From Erinaceus europaeus (Eukaryota; Chordata; Mammalia; Eulipotyphla; Erinaceidae), in assembly GCF_950295315.1 (NCBI RefSeq), contig NC_080175.1:89552161-89616160 (forward strand): DNA of 64,000 bases, in the 5' to 3' direction. The notes beneath the pieces were generated by a model. The model saw nothing but the letters and a program-made list of their open reading frames with translations. It was not told the DNA's origin and did not search any database. Shown one piece after another: positions 1 to 8,974 of the stretch. The position numbers and the translations under genes were made by a program. Each line of letters starts with the position of its first letter. Within the stretch, counting starts at the first letter, position 1.

Positions 1-407
1 AGTATATATGATATTAATTTCAAAGGTTATAAAGTTAGAATGTACATGATACAATGCAGTATATATAATGACTTGATTGGTGTTTAGGTCTTTCATTAAA
101 AGTAATATTAAAAATAATATTAGAGTAAGTTACTCTAATATTATTTACACACTTTCAAATATTTATGTTGCTTGGTTTCAAATTGAAAAGTGTCTGCAGT
201 TTATTTTTATCTCATTATTCAAAATAAAACATTTGAAATAATAATATTTTCTTTAATTACTTCTTTGATTATGCCTTTCAATATGAGATATATTTCTGTA
301 TGACAATTTTAGTTTACTCTTGAATCTAATGGTTATATATAAGTGCACTTCACTGATCTTAAAGTAAACAGTTTGACTATTGATTTACAGTCTATTAGAC
401 AACACTA
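1..407. other. AT-rich sequence, no gene seen
   Basis: No open reading frame of note and no repeat I can name. The sequence is AT-rich, with short inverted ATATTA stretches around 105-145. Confidence 0.5.
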
Positions 408-765
408 AGTCGCCAGGCAATAGTGTAGCTGATAAGTGTACATAGTGTGAAGCACAAGGACTGGTGTAAGGATCCTGGTTCAAGTCCCCTGCTCCCCACC
501 TGCAGGAGGTGGTCGCTTCACAAGCGGTGAAGTAGGTCTGCAGGCGTCTTTCTCTCCCCCTCTGTCTTCCCTTCTTCTCTCAATTTCTCTCCGTCCTATC
601 TGTCCAACAACAAGGACAGCAATAACAATAATAATAACCACAACAAGGATAAAACAACAAGGGCAACAAAAGCGGAAGTAAAAAAAGCCTCCAGGAACAG
701 TGGATTCATAGTGTAGGCACCAAGCCCCAGCAATAACTCTGGAGGCCAAAAAAAAAAAAAAAAAA
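408..765 (+). mobile_element. ERI-type tRNA-derived SINE, long form with 3' extension
   Basis: The tRNA-like head includes a B-box-like GGTTCAAGTCC near 478. It is followed by CTCCCCACCTGCAGGAGG, the AAGCGGTGAAG segment, a C/T-rich tract (548-605), a CAA/AAT-rich stretch, and the extension module GCCTCCAGGAACAGTGGAT to CTCTGGAGG. It ends in an 18-base A run. The family is transcribed by RNA polymerase III and moved by L1 proteins. The head is diverged, so this is not a young copy. Confidence 0.85.
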
Positions 766-1066
766 GAAGAAATATATTAAGACAATAAATTCAAACTATA
801 AAAATTAACTGTAATAAAAGCTAGAAACTAGGTAAGAACTAAAGGGGTTAAAATTGTCTCCATTGAAAATTCTACTTGTAACAAAAAGTGTGTATCAGAT
901 TTATGCTGTCACCATTTTTACACAAGAATGTTTAGCAGATTCAGAATAAAATTATATCCACATGTGATGATGAGATAGCTTGCCTAGAAGTATGTTTGCT
1001 TGGGCAAGCATGGTCCTGAGCTAAACGCTGTAGAAATTTTACTGTTCTAAGGGGATCTTTAGTCCT

Positions 1067-1172
1067 ATGATTTCTCTCCCTTGCATGCATGTGTGTGTTT
1101 CTCTTTCTCTCTCAAAATGCTTGTCTGGAGCAGTAAAGCCCTAGAGATGACAATAAATAGACAAATAAACAA
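1067..1172 (+). mobile_element. Degenerate SINE 3' part (third SINE family)
   Basis: A T/C-rich tract with CTCTCTC is followed by GGAGCAGTAAAGCCCTAGAG and an AATAAATAGACAAATAAAC tail. The tail style matches the (AAAT)n-tailed SINEs elsewhere in the window (26846, 43300). The head is not clear. Confidence 0.35.
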
Positions 1173-1393
1173 ATCTGTCCACATCTATCTAAAGATGGTA
1201 CAGATTTTTAGCATGAAAGAAACCCACACAAGTTATCATAACATGTATTAGTGTTCCATGCTTACAGGTAATCTCCCTTAAGTAACCACTGAACGTCATT
1301 ATACAAATGCCATGTGAATCATTTCAGCAAGCTATTCTTACTATTCATTTTAACAGTAAAATACTATTCATCTTATGAATTTACATATAGTTG

Positions 1394-1589
1394 CTTTTTA
1401 ATAATTTTATTTATTTATTACTGGCTAGAGACAGAGAGAAATTGAGAGGGGAGGAGGAGAGAGACAGAGAGACACTTGCAACCCTGCTTCACCACTCCTG
1501 AAACTTTCCCCTGCAGGTGGGGACCAGAGGCTTGAACCTGGGTCCTTATGCACTATAATGTAAGTGCTTAACCAGGTGCCTGGTCCTTA
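1394..1589 (-). mobile_element. Short hedgehog-type SINE (second family) with perfect 16-bp TSD
   Basis: Read on the minus strand it has a tRNA-like head (GGACCAGGCACCTGGTTAAG), a B-box-like GGTTCAAGCCTC, a CACCTGCAGGGG-like segment, a pyrimidine tract and an AATAAATAAAAT tail. It is flanked by identical direct repeats AATTTACATATAGTTG at 1378-1393 and 1590-1605, which define both ends. This family has a shorter body than the long ERI form and ends at ATCCAATAAATA-type sequence. Confidence 0.92.
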
Positions 1590-1605
1590 AATTTACATAT
1601 AGTTG

Positions 1606-2626
1606 TAATGCTCTAAAATAAAATAAACACAGAGATCTCACAAGCAAGAATAAATAGAAATTTGAAAAATGAGAAGCATGTCATTGGGCAGTTGGGAATG
1701 GAAACCAGATCTTTGATGGCAGAGGTGATACGATATATTTATTCAGGCATAAGGCAATATTTCCAAGCTTTATATGACTGTGTAAGCTACTAGTCCCCAA
1801 TATCATTTTCTTTTTTAATGATAACTAGCAGATTGACATCTTTGTACATGAGATGGTTCTAACGAATTACCTTCATCTCTTTAACATATAGTCAAATATA
1901 TCAAATCTCCATAATGTTCATGGAAACTTTCAGATTTGTTTTTAAAAATATATTATATGGGAAGGGAGAGAAGAGAGACAGAGTCCAAAGAATTGCTTTG
2001 GTCTACATGAAACTGAGACTTCATGCCTTCAAATCCTGTAGTCAACTGGCTGATCTACTTCCCTAGCTGCAATCCTATCTGATATCTATTTCATCTCTTT
2101 TGTAAATCAATGAGATTCACATGCGGGGAAATTTATTAAATGTACATTTAAACTTATGTTAGATAACAAAGATCATAAATATATTTTAAATTTAGGGAAA
2201 TGGCAAAGCTGTATACTTATTAATTGCCTTTGAACCTAAAAAAATATTGGATGCTAATACAATAACCTATCAGTCATTCAGAGACTGAATCATACTTTTA
2301 TTTCAAATAGTACCAAAGTTTTTTGTCGGGAAAAGAGTCTCATTGGACTACAACTGACATGTCAGCAGCATAGTGTTCTCCTTCCAGAGGCCACAGGGAA
2401 AACCTGTTCTCCTTGCCTGTTCCCTATGAGACTGCCTGCCTCCCTTTGGTAAATGACTCCCCTTCCATCTTCCAAATCAGTGACTGTGGCATTCCAATAT
2501 CAATTTTCCTTTTCTGTCTCCTCAGACTGATCCTCAAGCTGCTCTTTTTGGCTTTGAGAAGGTCTTGTGTTGTATTTGGATTGTAAAGATTACTTTAGAT
2601 AATTTCCATGTCTTAGGCCTCCATTT
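1606..2626. other. Non-coding sequence, possible decayed SINE at 1940-2075
   Basis: No gene is seen. Around 1955-2075 a GGGAAGGGAGAGAAGAGAGACAG stretch followed by TTCAAATCCTGTAG resembles a minus-strand SINE but is too diverged to name. The rest is AT-rich unique-looking sequence. Confidence 0.4.
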
Positions 2627-2865
2627 GTTTATTTAGTGATTTAATATTGATTTACAGAATTATAAGATAACGGGTATATTCCACACCACGAGAGTGCTGA
2701 GTCGCCGTTCCCTCCATTGGAAACTGAAATAGTTGTGCCAAGGTCACAGATATGGGTTGACTAATATCTATCTATCTATAGATCTTTATATAATCTATAT
2801 ATAATATATAACTATATATAATCTATATCTATCTATAGGTATAAATAGATATAGATATATGTCAT
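2627..2865 (-). mobile_element. Inverted L1 3' end, tail-proximal part
   Basis: Read on the minus strand this ends TTGTAAATCAATATTAAATC plus an A-rich tail. The CCCTCCATTGGAAACT segment is also present at 31398-31640 (minus) and 50758-50960 (plus), so three copies of one L1 3' UTR end exist here. It contains a TATC/ATAT-rich stretch (2763-2855). It is continued at 3122-3455 and 3668-4060 after later insertions. Confidence 0.7.
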
Positions 2866-3121
2866 TTTTTTCTTTTTATTGTTACAGTTATTATTGCTGT
2901 TGTTATTGATGTCATTATTGTTGGATAGGACAGAGAGAAATGGAGAGAGGAGGGGAAGACAGAGAGGAGGAGAGAAAGATAGACACCTGCAGACCTGTTT
3001 CACCTCCTGTGAAGTGACTCCCCTGCAGGTGGTGAGCCAGGGGCTCGAACCGGGATCCTTATGCCAGTCCTTGCGCTTTATGCCACCTGCACTTAACCCA
3101 CTGCTCTACTGCCCAACTCCC
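2866..3121 (-). mobile_element. ERI-type SINE, short-ended form, nested in L1 3' end
   Basis: On the minus strand it reads from a GGGAGTTGGGCAGTAG head through the B-box-like GGTTCGAGCCCC, CACCTGCAGGGGAGTCACTTCAC and pyrimidine tract to an AATAACTGTAACAATAAAAAG end. It has no 3' extension module. It interrupts the inverted L1 3' UTR on both sides, so it is younger than that L1. Confidence 0.88.
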
Positions 3122-3455
3122 ATTAATTTTTTCTATACTCCTTTGGAGATATGGACTCTCATAATGTAGGAGTGAGTTCTACCTTCTATAGTTGCTTTCC
3201 CGCTGGACATAGGCTCTGGCAGGTCAATCTGTACCCCCAGCCTGTTTCTATCTTTCCCCAATAGGATAGGGAGATGAGGGCCCAGGACATAGTGATGAGA
3301 TCATTTGCCTCAGAATGGAATCATAGTAGCATCTGCACCTTGGTGGTTGAAAAGTAGTAAGATATAAAGCAGGACAAATCAGTAAAATTAAATAAACAGG
3401 AATGAAAAAGTGGAACTAAAGGAGTTGAGAATAGGGATCTTAGGCTGGAGAGAAA
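3122..3455 (-). mobile_element. Inverted L1 3' UTR, middle part
   Basis: The stretch around 3190-3260 (GCTTTCCCGCTGGACATAGG, CAGCCTGTTTCTATCTTTCC) corresponds in style to the inverted 3' UTR near 42690-42770 (GCTTCCCCGCTGAACATGGG, CAGTCTGCCTCTCTCTTTCC). It is interrupted at 3456 by a Vingi fragment. Confidence 0.65.
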
Positions 3456-3667
3456 CTTCTTCTTCTAGCGTTTGCCCTTCTTCTGTAGCCAGTCAACAGC
3501 GTCAGGTTGAGCCTGATGTAAAGTTTCGAGACCTCCTTTGAATCTGGAGAGGTGGCAGTCGTTGACTATGTGGGTCATAGTCTGTCTGGAGCCGCAGGGG
3601 CAGTTCGGGTCGTCTCTGGCTCCCCAGCGATGGAACATAGCGGCGCACCGGCCATGGCCTGTTCGAC
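3456..3667 (-). mobile_element. 5'-truncated Vingi-like non-LTR retrotransposon, 3' end
   Basis: On the minus strand 3665-3465 gives 66 uninterrupted codons, then TAG and a short AAGAAGAAG tail. The peptide starts RTGHGRCAAMFHRWG and has a CCHC cluster (C22, C24, H32, C37, in CPCGSRQTMTHIVNDC), then ends WLQKKGKR. This is the zinc-knuckle C-terminus found downstream of the reverse transcriptase in I-superfamily elements. Vingi elements of this superfamily are described in hedgehogs together with internally deleted non-autonomous derivatives. The GC content is visibly higher than in the surrounding L1 sequence. The 5' end is where similarity to that domain stops. No clear TSD was found. Confidence 0.7.
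3465..3665 (-). pseudogene. C-terminal CCHC domain of Vingi-like reverse transcriptase protein (remnant)
   Basis: This is the terminal 66 codons of an ORF whose reverse transcriptase and endonuclease parts are absent, so no enzyme is encoded. In the family the domain is thought to bind nucleic acid after the RT domain. The reading frame is open, with the conserved RTGHGRC start, the C-x-C-x7-H-x4-C cluster and a tryptophan seven residues from the end. The open frame suggests a fairly recent insertion, but 66 codons is short enough to stay open by chance. Without a start codon or promoter it is not expected to be translated as such. Confidence 0.65.
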
Positions 3668-4060
3668 TAGAAAGTCTATTCTAGGTATGTTCCTAAGGGC
3701 CCTTAACTTTAGTAATTTTGACTTGAGCTTAATATATAACATGCTAGTAACCTCAAACTATTTTTCTGGGAAGATGGTGTTATTGTTGAAAATAGGGATA
3801 GAAAGCTGGATTGAGATCAGCTCCCAAACTTGAAGAAAGTCTATAAATACAGTTGTTCACCACATTGATCTGTCCCAGGGCCCAGATATCTTCAGAGTTA
3901 GCTAAGAAACCTGGGTAATATTTTGAGTCCCTGTCAGTCTGAGGTTGAAGTCCATGGTCACAGATAGGAGCATTCCAGATTGAACTTATTTCAGGACCAG
4001 TCTTCCTTGGGTGGCAGAATAGGGTGACCCAATTTATTGTATTTGCAAATATACTTTCTT
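3668..4060 (-). mobile_element. Inverted L1 3' UTR, distal part after Vingi insertion
   Basis: The reverse complement of 3840-4005 can be followed segment by segment against 63835-63965 of L1 copy 3: GAATG(C/T)TCCTAT, then TTCTTAGCTAA versus TTCTAAGCTGAA, then ATCTGGGCCC versus ATATGGGCCCC, then the CAACAATATTTATA-like end. It is the same 3' UTR module in opposite orientation, with substantial divergence. Confidence 0.65.
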
Positions 4061-4934
4061 TATATAATTTACTATATGTATAGATTCCTGCATTGGGCTA
4101 TGGAAACCCTGTGAGGAATTTTCCTGTCTTATCCACCAAGTAAGCATAGGTTATCTCAATAAGAATTGTTTCCCTTTATAAGAATTTTTTTTACAGACAC
4201 TTCATTTAATTTCTTAACTAGACATATATTTTCTTACATTTTCATTTCTTATTTTAAAGTATGTTCCTTGCTTTATGAATAAATATATTAACCCTGAGTG
4301 ACTATAGTGCTATATAAGAATTTTTGAAGTAATTTGATTCTTTTCTATGAACTTAACATTTTCAAGTCATGTTAAATAAATGACCTCATCAGGCAATATC
4401 ACTGGAGACTCAATCACAATGCCATGATTTCTGCAATTTAATTCTTCTTGTCATATATACACCATTTTGCCAGAGCATGTTTGCAAATAAAATTTTCCTG
4501 TGAAATTGAAAAGTGTTTCCCAAAAATGATAGTCTACTTACAGAATTTTCTGTTTACCATTTTTAATACTTTATAACAATATACTTTAGTTACATATTTA
4601 ATGTAATTAAAATTTTAATGAAATTTGACAATACCATTTATTCACAAATTTTAACATGACCTGCCTTTGGACATTATTATCGATTAAATCTAAATTAATT
4701 CTAGATATATATTGATTCCTTTTTGATAATGTTCAAAGGCCTAGATGCTATATTCAAGCATTGACATTTTGGAATCTCACAGGCGTTCTATGAAAATGTA
4801 TAGTAAGACAGAAGTTTATTATAAATTTAAGAACTACTGATATTGATATGACAGAAATATATGCAATTATAGGAGGTGTAGAAGTGACTAAAACAGTTCC
4901 TCCTTTACCACAGGTGATAAAGATTGTTGCTATG
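4061..4934. other. AT-rich sequence, no gene seen
   Basis: There is no coding signal and no repeat I can name. It may contain very old decayed repeats. Confidence 0.4.
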
Positions 4935-5125
4935 ATGTGAATATCTGCAGATTTTCAATTGCTCAAATTCACATGTTGGAATCCTAACTCCTGATATGAT
5001 GGCTATGTTACTATTAGGCTGATGTTTATGAAGTGATTCCGTGAGGACTTTTAAACCTAATGAGTGGGATTGGTGATTATTTAAAAACAGAAGATATATC
5101 AGGACCCACTAGGCAGTTCTGCTAT
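4935..5125 (+). mobile_element. MLT1-like (ERVL-MaLR) LTR, 5' part
   Basis: Segments in MLT1 order are seen: TTGGAATCCTAACTCC, ATGATGGCTATG, TGAAGTGATTCCGTGAGG, CCTAATGAGTGGGATT. It continues at 5921 after inserted SINE and microsatellite sequence. MaLR LTRs are ancient placental-mammal retroviral relics. The divergence here is high and nothing is coding. Confidence 0.6.
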
Positions 5126-5178
5126 AACAAACACAAGGTCATAAATTTGGTTCACAGAATTGCATATGGCAGAAAAAA

Positions 5179-5214
<36 letters not shown>

Positions 5215-5699
5215 CCTCTCCCTCTCCCTCCCCCCTCTCTCTCTCACACACACACACTCTCTCTCTTCCTCTCTCTCTTTCTCTCTCTCACTCTCCCTTC
5301 CTCTCTCACTCTCTCTTCCTCTCTTTCATTCTCTCTTCCTCTCTCTCTCTCACTCTCCCTTCCTCTCACTCTTCCTCTCTCTCTCACTCTCCCTTCCTCT
5401 CTCACTCTCTTCCTATCTCTCACTGTCTCTCTCTTCCTCTCTCTCACTCTCCCTTCCTCTCTCACTCTCTCTTCCTCTCTCACTCTCTCTTCCTCTCTCT
5501 CTCTTCCTCTCTCTAACTCTCTCTTCCTCTCACTCTCTCTTCCTCTCACTCTCTTTTCCTCTCACTCTCTCTTCCTCTCTCTCTCACTGTCTCTTCCTCT
5601 CTCTCTTTCTCTTTCTCTTCCTCTCTCTCTCTCTCCCTCCCTCCCTCCCTTTCTCATCTCGTCTCCCTCATTAATAAATGGATTTTAAAATAAAATAAA
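5126..5699 (+). mobile_element. Decayed SINE whose pyrimidine tract has expanded into (CT)n
   Basis: A degenerate head with GGTCATAAATTTGGTTCACAG lies before the repeat. An ATTAATAAATGG and AAAATAAAATAAAG tail lies after it. This is the usual layout of the (AAAT)n-tailed SINEs, with the internal C/T tract enlarged. Confidence 0.45.
5182..5661 (+). repeat. (CT)n / CTCTCTTC microsatellite, about 480 bp
   Basis: Almost pure pyrimidine on the + strand, made of CT units with regular TTCC interruptions and one CACACACACA patch near 5246. The long serine/leucine-only reading frames here are artefacts of the repeat. Confidence 0.95.
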
Positions 5700-5920
5700 G
5701 CACTAGAGTTCCAGCCAGCAGTTCCCACATGCAAGAGAGAAGAGCATCATGAGTAGTTGTTTCTCTCTCCCTCATACCCACCACCACCACTTTTCTCTAT
5801 GTCTCTATCAGAAAAGAAATTTTTTAAAAATAGAGCTTCCAGGAATGGTGGAGTCATTATGCAGACACTGAACTCCAGTAGTAACCCTGCAGGCAAAATA
5901 ATAAAATTAAAAAATAAGGT
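5700..5920 (+). mobile_element. Diverged ERI-type SINE 3' part with extension module
   Basis: A C/T tract (5758-5812) is followed by GCTTCCAGGAATGGTGGAGTC, GACACTGAACTCCAGTAG and AACCCTGCAGGCAAAAT, the extension module of the long SINE form, and an A-rich end. The head is poorly preserved. Confidence 0.6.
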
Positions 5921-6122
5921 ATAGCACAGAGCTCCCTAGGCCCTCTGCTATGTGAGAATACATGGAAATTCTAAGATTAGTTAGAAGCCTTTTACACAGC
6001 ATTGCTGACATACTAATCTTGTACATCCAGTCTTCAGAACTGTGAGAAATAAATGTCTGCTGTTTTTAAGCTACCCTGTCTGTGCTATTTTATTTTAGAA
6101 GCACAGATGGCCTAAGCAAGAG
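5921..6122 (+). mobile_element. MLT1-like LTR, 3' part
   Basis: GAGCTCCCTAGGCCCTCTGC, CTATGTGAG, then CTTCAGAACTGTGAGAAATA, AATGTCTGCTGTTTTTAAGC and TACCCTGTCTGTGCTATTTT match the order of the MLT1 3' half, including its AATAAA signal. Together with 4935-5125 it forms one interrupted LTR. Confidence 0.7.
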
Positions 6123-6522
6123 ACACATGGACAAAAGGATAGCCAATAGAGAGGGAAGAATCATATTAAGCAAGTAAATCATAAAATAACTATTTTCTTT
6201 CAAATGAGTTACAACAATGTATTGGTTGTGTTTGTTCATGTTTTATATTTAAAAGTGTGCTATATCTTGTTATATAGATCAACAAGAATTATGACATATA
6301 TTTCACAATTTACATAAATGATTTCATAAATTCTTTGACAAGTTTTATAGCATTATGTTTCTTGGCAAAGGACATTTCCTTCCATTTGGGAATTGAGGGG
6401 CACAATTCCTTCCTTCCTTACACTAAGACTGCTGTAGTCATGATGACATATTGTATAAAAGTGGTTTAAATTCCAAAGCAGGGAACACTAATCAGAGTCT
6501 AAAGAATATGGACACTTCAAGG

Positions 6523-6569
<47 letters not shown>

Positions 6570-6938
6570 GTGACATTAACTCATACATAGAGTAAAGGAA
6601 TGTAGCTGACCCAAAGGTGTTTCCTGAACAAAATTCCCCAGTAAGCATAAACAGTAAAAACTCAAGAGAATATTTTATCTAGAATATAGGAGGAAATTAA
6701 TCTCTGATGTAAAATAGTGTTGGATATTTTTTTTGCTTTTTTTTATATTCACACTAATTTTTTTTTCTGTGACCAAAATGTCAGAACCTTATCAAAAGCA
6801 TTTTATTTTAAATTCTAAAATAATTGTAACAAACGTGTTTAAGTGTTCAACCATGAGATTGTCTTAATTGGCTTGTTCCAAAGACTGAGACCATCAGACT
6901 GATGGAAGCTTATCTAATTCAGATCTTGATGCTAAAAG
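6123..6938. other. Unique-looking sequence with a (CA)n tract
   Basis: No gene seen. It contains a dinucleotide repeat (6526-6560) and T-rich runs near 6727-6762. Confidence 0.4.
6526..6560 (+). repeat. (CA)n microsatellite
   Basis: About 17 uninterrupted CA units followed by CCAAAAAAAAG. Confidence 0.97.
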
Positions 6939-6952
6939 CAGTGGAAGGGAGG

Positions 6953-8084
6953 GGGTTCCCAGAAGATGTCGGACTGAGAAGCTGCTAGTGGCTTGAGCTC
7001 TGATCACATCTTCTCCAAACGGTAGGATTTTATGCCTTTAGTAGGCCAGTCAATAAGGGGTCCTAGCGGTAACACCAAGGAGGTGACTATAACTTAATTT
7101 GGGTTAAGAATTAGAGTAGAAAAAAAAAGGGAAAAATTTTTTTTTCCTTTTAATTATTAAGCACACCGCCTCCCCCCCACCCTGCCACCCCCGCTCCTAA
7201 CCAGTCCCTGGAACCAGCTCCTAACAGAATCCACTGCTGAGCTTCTGTCTTTACCAAATTCCTGTCCCACCACAGAGTATCATTCATTCTAAGTCTATAC
7301 CCTTCTGAAACCTCTGGCCTTTTTTCTTTCTAAGTAGCCAACACCCCCAGCTCCCCCCCCGCATAGCTAATTAAATGATTAAAAATAAATAAATAAATAA
7401 ATAAAAATGCTTTCCTTTCACCACTCTTTTATGACTTTTCTTTTACTTATCTTTTTCTTTTTTCTCTCTCTCTTTCTTTTTTTATTCATTTTCTCATTCT
7501 TGTCATCCTTTCTTCCTTAATCCTACAGCTCCCAAAGCCACAGGCCGCAAAACCCACACCACCAAACAGTGTGCTTTTTTGAATTCACTGATACACATTT
7601 GGAAATTATTTTGGGGAAAAATTCTGACTCAGAGTGGACTCTCAATGTGTGTATCTCTGCTCTAGTTCCCTTTCCCCTCTTGCTAAACCTAGAATATACA
7701 GTGGATAGTAGACTTGCATAACTGTCTATTCTTGCTATCCCTTCTTTTTTTCTCTCTCTCTCTTTCTTCTTCACTGGGATTTGGTTACTATTCTTTCATG
7801 GATGGGAGAAATAGTTTGGCTAACTGGTAGTGATTAAACTTTTTCAATACTTGCTTCAGTTGCTACTGTAATTCCTGAGGTTGGTGAGTGCAATTGTCAT
7901 AAAGGTATTTAGTACAGTGTTGCTTGTACTCAAGACACAACAACTGAGGAACAACAGAGCATAAAAAAAAAGAAACACATAAAATGGGTAGATCAAAAAG
8001 AAATAAAACTGCTACTCCAATGAATGAAGACAAGAGCCCAGAAGAAACTACAAATCAGCCAGAGTAACCATAGATAAGAAAAGT
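6953..8084 (+). promoter_or_regulatory. L1 copy 1 5' UTR / presumed internal promoter
   Basis: It starts with GGGTTCCCAGAAGATGTCGG and ends before ORF1. It holds polypyrimidine runs (7400-7520, 7740-7775), an AAATAAATAAAT stretch (7381-7405) and GTGTGTATCTCTGCTCTAG (7647-7665), which is also found in copy 2. Promoter activity is inferred from L1 biology; no element was identified by motif. Confidence 0.6.
7984..8067 (+). CDS. 27-codon upstream ORF ahead of L1 ORF1 (copy 1)
   Basis: It starts ATGGGTAGATCAAAAAG and stops at TAA 8065-8067, 17 nt before the ORF1 ATG at 8085. Copy 2 has the same ORF with the same length and spacing (35803-35886). In copy 3 the matching place reads GAAGTAACC rather than GAGTAACC, and there the frame runs on into ORF1. 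The uORF therefore looks like the original ORF1 start cut off by a one-base loss. Translation is not shown. Confidence 0.6.
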   Translation: MGRSKRNKTATPMNEDKSPEETTNQPE

Positions 8085-8933
8085 ATGCAAGCAATAATAA
8101 TCTTATTAATCACAGAAATGAAAAGAACATTGGAGGAAAGGAATGGCAGTATTAGGGAAACAACAGTTGAGACCCCCAAGGAAAATACTGATTATCTTGA
8201 GGCAATAAGAGAACTGAAAGCTGAAATAGCAGTAATGAAGAAAGAAGCTGAGGCAAGGGAAAGCAGACTAACAGAAGCAGAAAACAGAATTAGTCAGACA
8301 GAGGATGAGTTAGAGAAAACAAAGAAAAAGGTAAAAGAGCTTAAAAAGAGATTGAGAGACACTGAAAACAACAACAGAGACATATGGGATGATCTCAAAA
8401 GAAGTAACATTCGTATAATTGGCCTGCCAGAGGAAGAAAGAGAGGAAGGGGAAGCAAACATTCTAGAGGAAATAATAGAAGAAAACTTCCCAGACCTGAA
8501 TAACAGAAAGGACATCAAGATTCAAGAGACCCAGAGAGTACCAAACAGAATCAACCCAGACCTGAAGACACCAAGACACATCATAGTCACAATGAGAAGA
8601 AGTACGGATAAAGAAAGGATACTAAAGGCTGCAAGAGAGAAACAAAAAGTCACATACAAGGGAAAACCCATAAGATTATCTGCAGACCTCTCCACTCAAA
8701 CTCTAAAAGCCAGAAGAGAATGGCAAGATATCTATCGAGCCATGAATGAAAAAGGGTTTCAACCAAGGATAATATGTCCTGCTAGACGTTCATTCAAACT
8801 AGACGGAGCAATCAAAACCTTCTTAGACAAACAACAGTTAAAGGAGGCAACTATCACCAAACCGGCCCTGAAAGAGGTTCTAAAAGACCTCTTATACACA
8901 AGAACATCACTACAATACTGGCAATATATCTGA
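8085..8933 (+). CDS. L1 ORF1 protein, intact (copy 1)
   Basis: Encodes 282 residues. L1 ORF1p forms trimers, binds L1 RNA and acts as a nucleic-acid chaperone in the cytoplasmic RNP. An N-terminal coiled coil (about 25-100: heptads rich in E/K/L, LTEAENRISQTEDELEKTKK) is followed by an RRM (about 103-190, with NIRIIGLPEEEREEGEANI) and a C-terminal domain with the ARREW motif near 211. The usual YPARLSF motif reads CPARRSF here (Y to C, L to R), which may weaken RNA binding. The stop found in copies 2 and 3 (TAA after KDLL) is TAC here (8895-8897), adding 12 residues (YTRTSLQYWQYI). The start is the first Met after a frame-breaking TAA. ORF2 follows after about 40 nt. Confidence 0.9.
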   Translation: MQAIIILLITEMKRTLEERNGSIRETTVETPKENTDYLEAIRELKAEIAVMKKEAEARESRLTEAENRISQTEDELEKTKKKVKELKKRLRDTENNNRDIWDDLKRSNIRIIGLPEEEREEGEANILEEIIEENFPDLNNRKDIKIQETQRVPNRINPDLKTPRHIIVTMRRSTDKERILKAAREKQKVTYKGKPIRLSADLSTQTLKARREWQDIYRAMNEKGFQPRIICPARRSFKLDGAIKTFLDKQQLKEATITKPALKEVLKDLLYTRTSLQYWQYI

Positions 8934-8974
8934 GCAAACAAAAAAAATTTTTTTGAACATTGGCACTACAATAA

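Noticed and set aside
3440..3700. TSD for the Vingi fragment
   Set aside because: AGAAA-type matches on both sides are too short and lie in a purine-rich context; no convincing duplication.
3552..3833. 93-codon plus-strand frame
   Set aside because: It is the antisense of the Vingi C-terminal domain plus reversed L1 3' UTR.
5060..5674. 204-codon Ser/Leu-rich reading frame and its overlapping partners
   Set aside because: Entirely produced by the (CT)n repeat; translation is SLSL and PLSL units with no conserved structure.
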